Assembly: GCA_036375275.1 (NCBI GenBank)
Contig: DASUSF010000468.1
Span: 1 to 7,995, forward strand
DNA from: DASUSF01 sp036375275
GTDB lineage: Bacteria > Pseudomonadota > Alphaproteobacteria > Geminicoccales > Geminicoccaceae
DNA length: 7,995 nucleotides
Direction: 5' to 3'
Position 1 is the stretch's first letter, and every line of letters begins with the position of its first letter. The position numbers and the translations under genes are program-made. Shown one piece after another: positions 6,191 through 7,995 of this stretch. A model generated the notes under the pieces. The model saw only the letters and a list, made by a program, of their open reading frames with translations. It did no database searches and was not told where the DNA came from.

Positions 6191-6970
6191 ATGCTTCGCA
6201 TCATGACCTACAACGTGCACCGCTGCCTCGGCACGGACGGGCGGCTGTCGCCCGGGCGGATCGCGGAAGTCATCGCCCTCCTCGAGCCCGACGTCGTGGC
6301 GCTGCAGGAGCTCGACGTCGGCCGGATCCGGACCGGCGGGGTCGATCAGGCGCACGAGATCGCGTTGCAGCTCGGCATGTCGTTCCACTTCAACCCCGCG
6401 CTCCGGGTCATGGAGGAGCTCTATGGCGACGCCATCCTGACCGCGCTGCCGTGCTCCCTCGTCCGCGCCGGGCCTCTTCCGGGTCTGCCCGGCATCCGGG
6501 AGCTGGAGCCGCGCGGCGCCCTCTGGGCCGCGATCGACGTCGGCGGCGTGACGCTCCAGGTGATCAACACGCACCTCGGCCTCGTCGCCCGCGAGCGCCA
6601 GGCGCAGGTCGAGGCGCTCCTCGGGCCCGACTGGCTCGGGCATCCCGGCTGCCGCGATCCGATGATCCTGATCGGCGATTTCAACGCCCTCCCGCGCTCG
6701 CGCGCCTACCAGCGTCTCGCCCGGCACCTCACGGACGCCCAGATTGTCCGGCCGAACCCCCGGCCGCGGCCGACCTTCCCGGCCCGCCTGCCGGTGTTCC
6801 GGATCGACCACGCCTTCCTCGGCAGCGGCGTCGAGGTCATCGAGACCGCCGTGCCGCGCACCCCGTTGAGCCGCGTCGCCTCCGATCATCTGCCCCTGGT
6901 CTTGGATCTCCGGATCGTGCCGCCGTCGACGCGACCGGACGCGCCTGCGTCCGGCCCCGGCGCGGCATGA
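6191..6970 (+). CDS. Endonuclease/exonuclease/phosphatase-family protein
   Basis: Metal-dependent phosphoesterase of the EEP (DNase I-like) superfamily, 259 residues from the ATG at 6191; nuclease or phospholipid/nucleotide phosphatase activity cannot be told apart here. Catalytic pattern in order: Asn8 in TYNVH, Glu40 in LQELD, His128 in NTHLG, Asp163 and Asn165 in GDFNALP, Asp206 in RIDH, and Asp232-His233 in SDHLPL, so the active site looks complete. No signal peptide or membrane segment. The frame extends upstream to 6047, but those 48 residues are Pro/Arg-rich and unlike the family, whereas MLRIMTYNVH is a typical start. A second ATG at 6203 (MTYNVH) is less likely. The ribosome binding site is poor: GAGGGG near 6164 is too far away. 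A weak promoter candidate is TTCGAC (6129-6134), 16 bases, TCTAGA (6151-6156). It is divergent from the tRNA gene and convergent with the TRAP gene. Confidence 0.88.
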   Translation: MLRIMTYNVHRCLGTDGRLSPGRIAEVIALLEPDVVALQELDVGRIRTGGVDQAHEIALQLGMSFHFNPALRVMEELYGDAILTALPCSLVRAGPLPGLPGIRELEPRGALWAAIDVGGVTLQVINTHLGLVARERQAQVEALLGPDWLGHPGCRDPMILIGDFNALPRSRAYQRLARHLTDAQIVRPNPRPRPTFPARLPVFRIDHAFLGSGVEVIETAVPRTPLSRVASDHLPLVLDLRIVPPSTRPDAPASGPGAA

Positions 6971-7000
6971 TCGCCGTGCTTCCCGATCCGGCACATGCAG

Positions 7001-7025
7001 GCCGACCGCGTGGTTTCGGTTCGGC
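7001..7025 (+). terminator. Hairpin downstream of the EEP-family gene
   Basis: GCCGACC (7001-7007) pairs with GGTTCGGC (7018-7025) over seven base pairs with one bulged T and a ten-base loop. It begins 30 bases past the stop codon of the + strand gene. There is no following T-run, so any terminator role would be weak or Rho-assisted. Confidence 0.3.
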
Positions 7026-7149
7026 ATGGAGCGTCCTCGTGGGCAGCGATGAGACGACCGCGTCCCAGGCCGGCCGATCGTCGCAGGTCCACATGCTCGG
7101 TGTTACACCGGAACCGGCGGCCATGCCACGCCACGAGGCCGGGGGCGCG

Positions 7150-7196
7150 GGCCGCGCGTCGAGGCGCGCCGGCCGGGCCCGCCCGGGCTGCCGGGC
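7150..7196 (-). terminator. Cluster of GC hairpins downstream of the TRAP receptor gene
   Basis: GCCCGG (7181-7186) and CCGGGC (7191-7196) form a six-bp stem with a four-base loop, starting 28 bases after the - strand stop codon. Next to it, 7150-7158 pairs with 7165-7174 (GGCCGCGCG against CGCGCCGGCC) with one bulge and a six-base loop. The convergent spacing suits transcription termination for both neighbours, but neither hairpin has a T-run. The rest of the 6971-7224 spacer shows only a 13-bp palindrome (7098-7110) and no gene. Confidence 0.35.
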
Positions 7197-7224
7197 AGAT
7201 GCTCCGGGCTGCTCCCGCCTGTCG

Positions 7225-7995
7225 TCAGTCCTGACCGGCGTTGGCCAGCAGGTCGTAGGTCTCGCGCAGCTCGGGGTGCCGCTCCAGGAAAGCTTCCGTG
7301 ACCTGGGCGACCGCCGCTTCGGCCTCTTCCCGGTCCTCGTCCGAAAGCGGCGTGATGGTCCCACCCTGCTCCTTCCAGGTCGCGCGGTTCGCCTCGTCCT
7401 GCTCGAGCTGCCACTGGAACATCTCGTCCTCGAGATCGACGCCCGTCTGCTTCACCGCCTCCTGCAGGTCGGGCGGCAGGCTGTCCAGCCAGGCCTTGCT
7501 CACCGACGCGATCGAGTTGAGATACCAGAGCCGGGTGTCCAGGATGTACGGCGCCGTGTCGTGCGTCTTCAGCGCGACGAACACGTCGATCACGGTGCTG
7601 AGGCCGTCGATCGCTCCCTGCTGCAGGGCGGCGGACACCTCGTTCAGCGGCATCGGGACGGCGGCCGCGCCGAGCGCCTCGACGGCGCCGGTCTCGGTCT
7701 CCGAGGCCAGGACCCGGATCCGTTTGCCGGCGAGATCGTCGAGGTCCTCGACCAGCTCGCGGGTGTTGATGGTCTGCGGCCCGTAGACCAGCAGCGCGAA
7801 GCCGACGATGCCCTTGCCGGCGGCGAGGTTCAGCAGGTGCTCGCGCACCTTCGGATCGTCCAAGGTGTCTCGCGCATCCTGCATGGTGTCGAAGAGGGCA
7901 GGGACCGCCGGGATCTGGAACCGCGGGTCGACGCCGACGTAGAGCTCGGCCGGCGTGATGCTCGCCTCGATGGTGCCGAGCTGCAGGCCCTCGAG
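7225..7995 (-). CDS. TRAP transporter substrate-binding protein, DctP type (5' end outside window)
   Basis: Periplasmic solute receptor of a tripartite ATP-independent (TRAP) transporter, which usually delivers carboxylates or other acidic organic solutes to a DctQ/DctM sodium-coupled membrane pair. The frame runs open from the right edge to the TGA at 7225-7227, giving 256 residues; DctP proteins are usually about 330, so roughly 70-80 N-terminal residues including the signal peptide lie beyond the window. Internal ATGs such as 7884 are not the true start, because the 37 upstream residues (LEGLQLGTIE, then PAELY and FDTM) fit the family. Seen: DLAGKRIRVLAS with the conserved substrate-binding Arg at fragment residue 94, the ALGAAAVPMPLNEV segment, the ALQQGAIDG motif, and a charged helical C-terminus. 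Its DctQ/DctM partners are not downstream; the next gene is convergent, so they must lie to the right or elsewhere. Confidence 0.92.
   Translation of the reverse strand, partial: LEGLQLGTIEASITPAELYVGVDPRFQIPAVPALFDTMQDARDTLDDPKVREHLLNLAAGKGIVGFALLVYGPQTINTRELVEDLDDLAGKRIRVLASETETGAVEALGAAAVPMPLNEVSAALQQGAIDGLSTVIDVFVALKTHDTAPYILDTRLWYLNSIASVSKAWLDSLPPDLQEAVKQTGVDLEDEMFQWQLEQDEANRATWKEQGGTITPLSDEDREEAEAAVAQVTEAFLERHPELRETYDLLANAGQD

Overview
This is a GC-rich chromosomal segment (roughly 70% G+C by eye, with strong G/C at third codon positions). Its gene content fits a free-living alphaproteobacterium: a peptide-type ABC importer, a PQQ-type sorbosone/glucose dehydrogenase lipoprotein, and a TRAP solute receptor. 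The CTAGAGC-bounded intergenic repeat also looks like the palindromic repeats I associate with Alphaproteobacteria. That placement is inference; the window holds no taxonomic marker sharper than a tRNA.

Layout, left to right. Bases 1-413 have no convincing gene but contain a strong nested hairpin (29-56) and a small operator-like palindrome (94-110). Bases 414-4267 (+) are a tight four-gene operon for a DppBCDF/OppBCDF-type ABC importer: two permeases and two ATPases, overlapping by 11, 4 and 1 bases. Its substrate-binding protein is not in the window. Converging on it with a 12-base gap is a 444-codon sorbosone-dehydrogenase-family lipoprotein (4280-5614, -). Just upstream of that gene lies a 150-bp palindromic element (5641-5790) made of two diverged hairpin repeats in inverted orientation. 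Next is a canonical tRNA-Phe(GAA) on the - strand (5939-6014) with a good sigma70-like promoter (6029-6057). An endonuclease/exonuclease/phosphatase-family gene follows on the + strand (6191-6970), then a hairpin-rich convergent intergenic stretch. Last is the 3' part of a DctP-type TRAP substrate-binding protein gene (7225-7995, -), cut by the right edge.

How the genes work together: the ABC genes form one transport machine in the inner membrane that takes solute from a periplasmic binding protein encoded elsewhere. The dehydrogenase and the TRAP receptor also act in the periplasm or at the cell envelope on small organic solutes, but nothing in the sequence joins the four transcription units into one pathway. 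I see no phage, plasmid, CRISPR, toxin-antitoxin or defence genes. The protein-coding part is ordinary. The most notable item is the 150-bp inverted-dimer repeat between the tRNA gene and the dehydrogenase gene.
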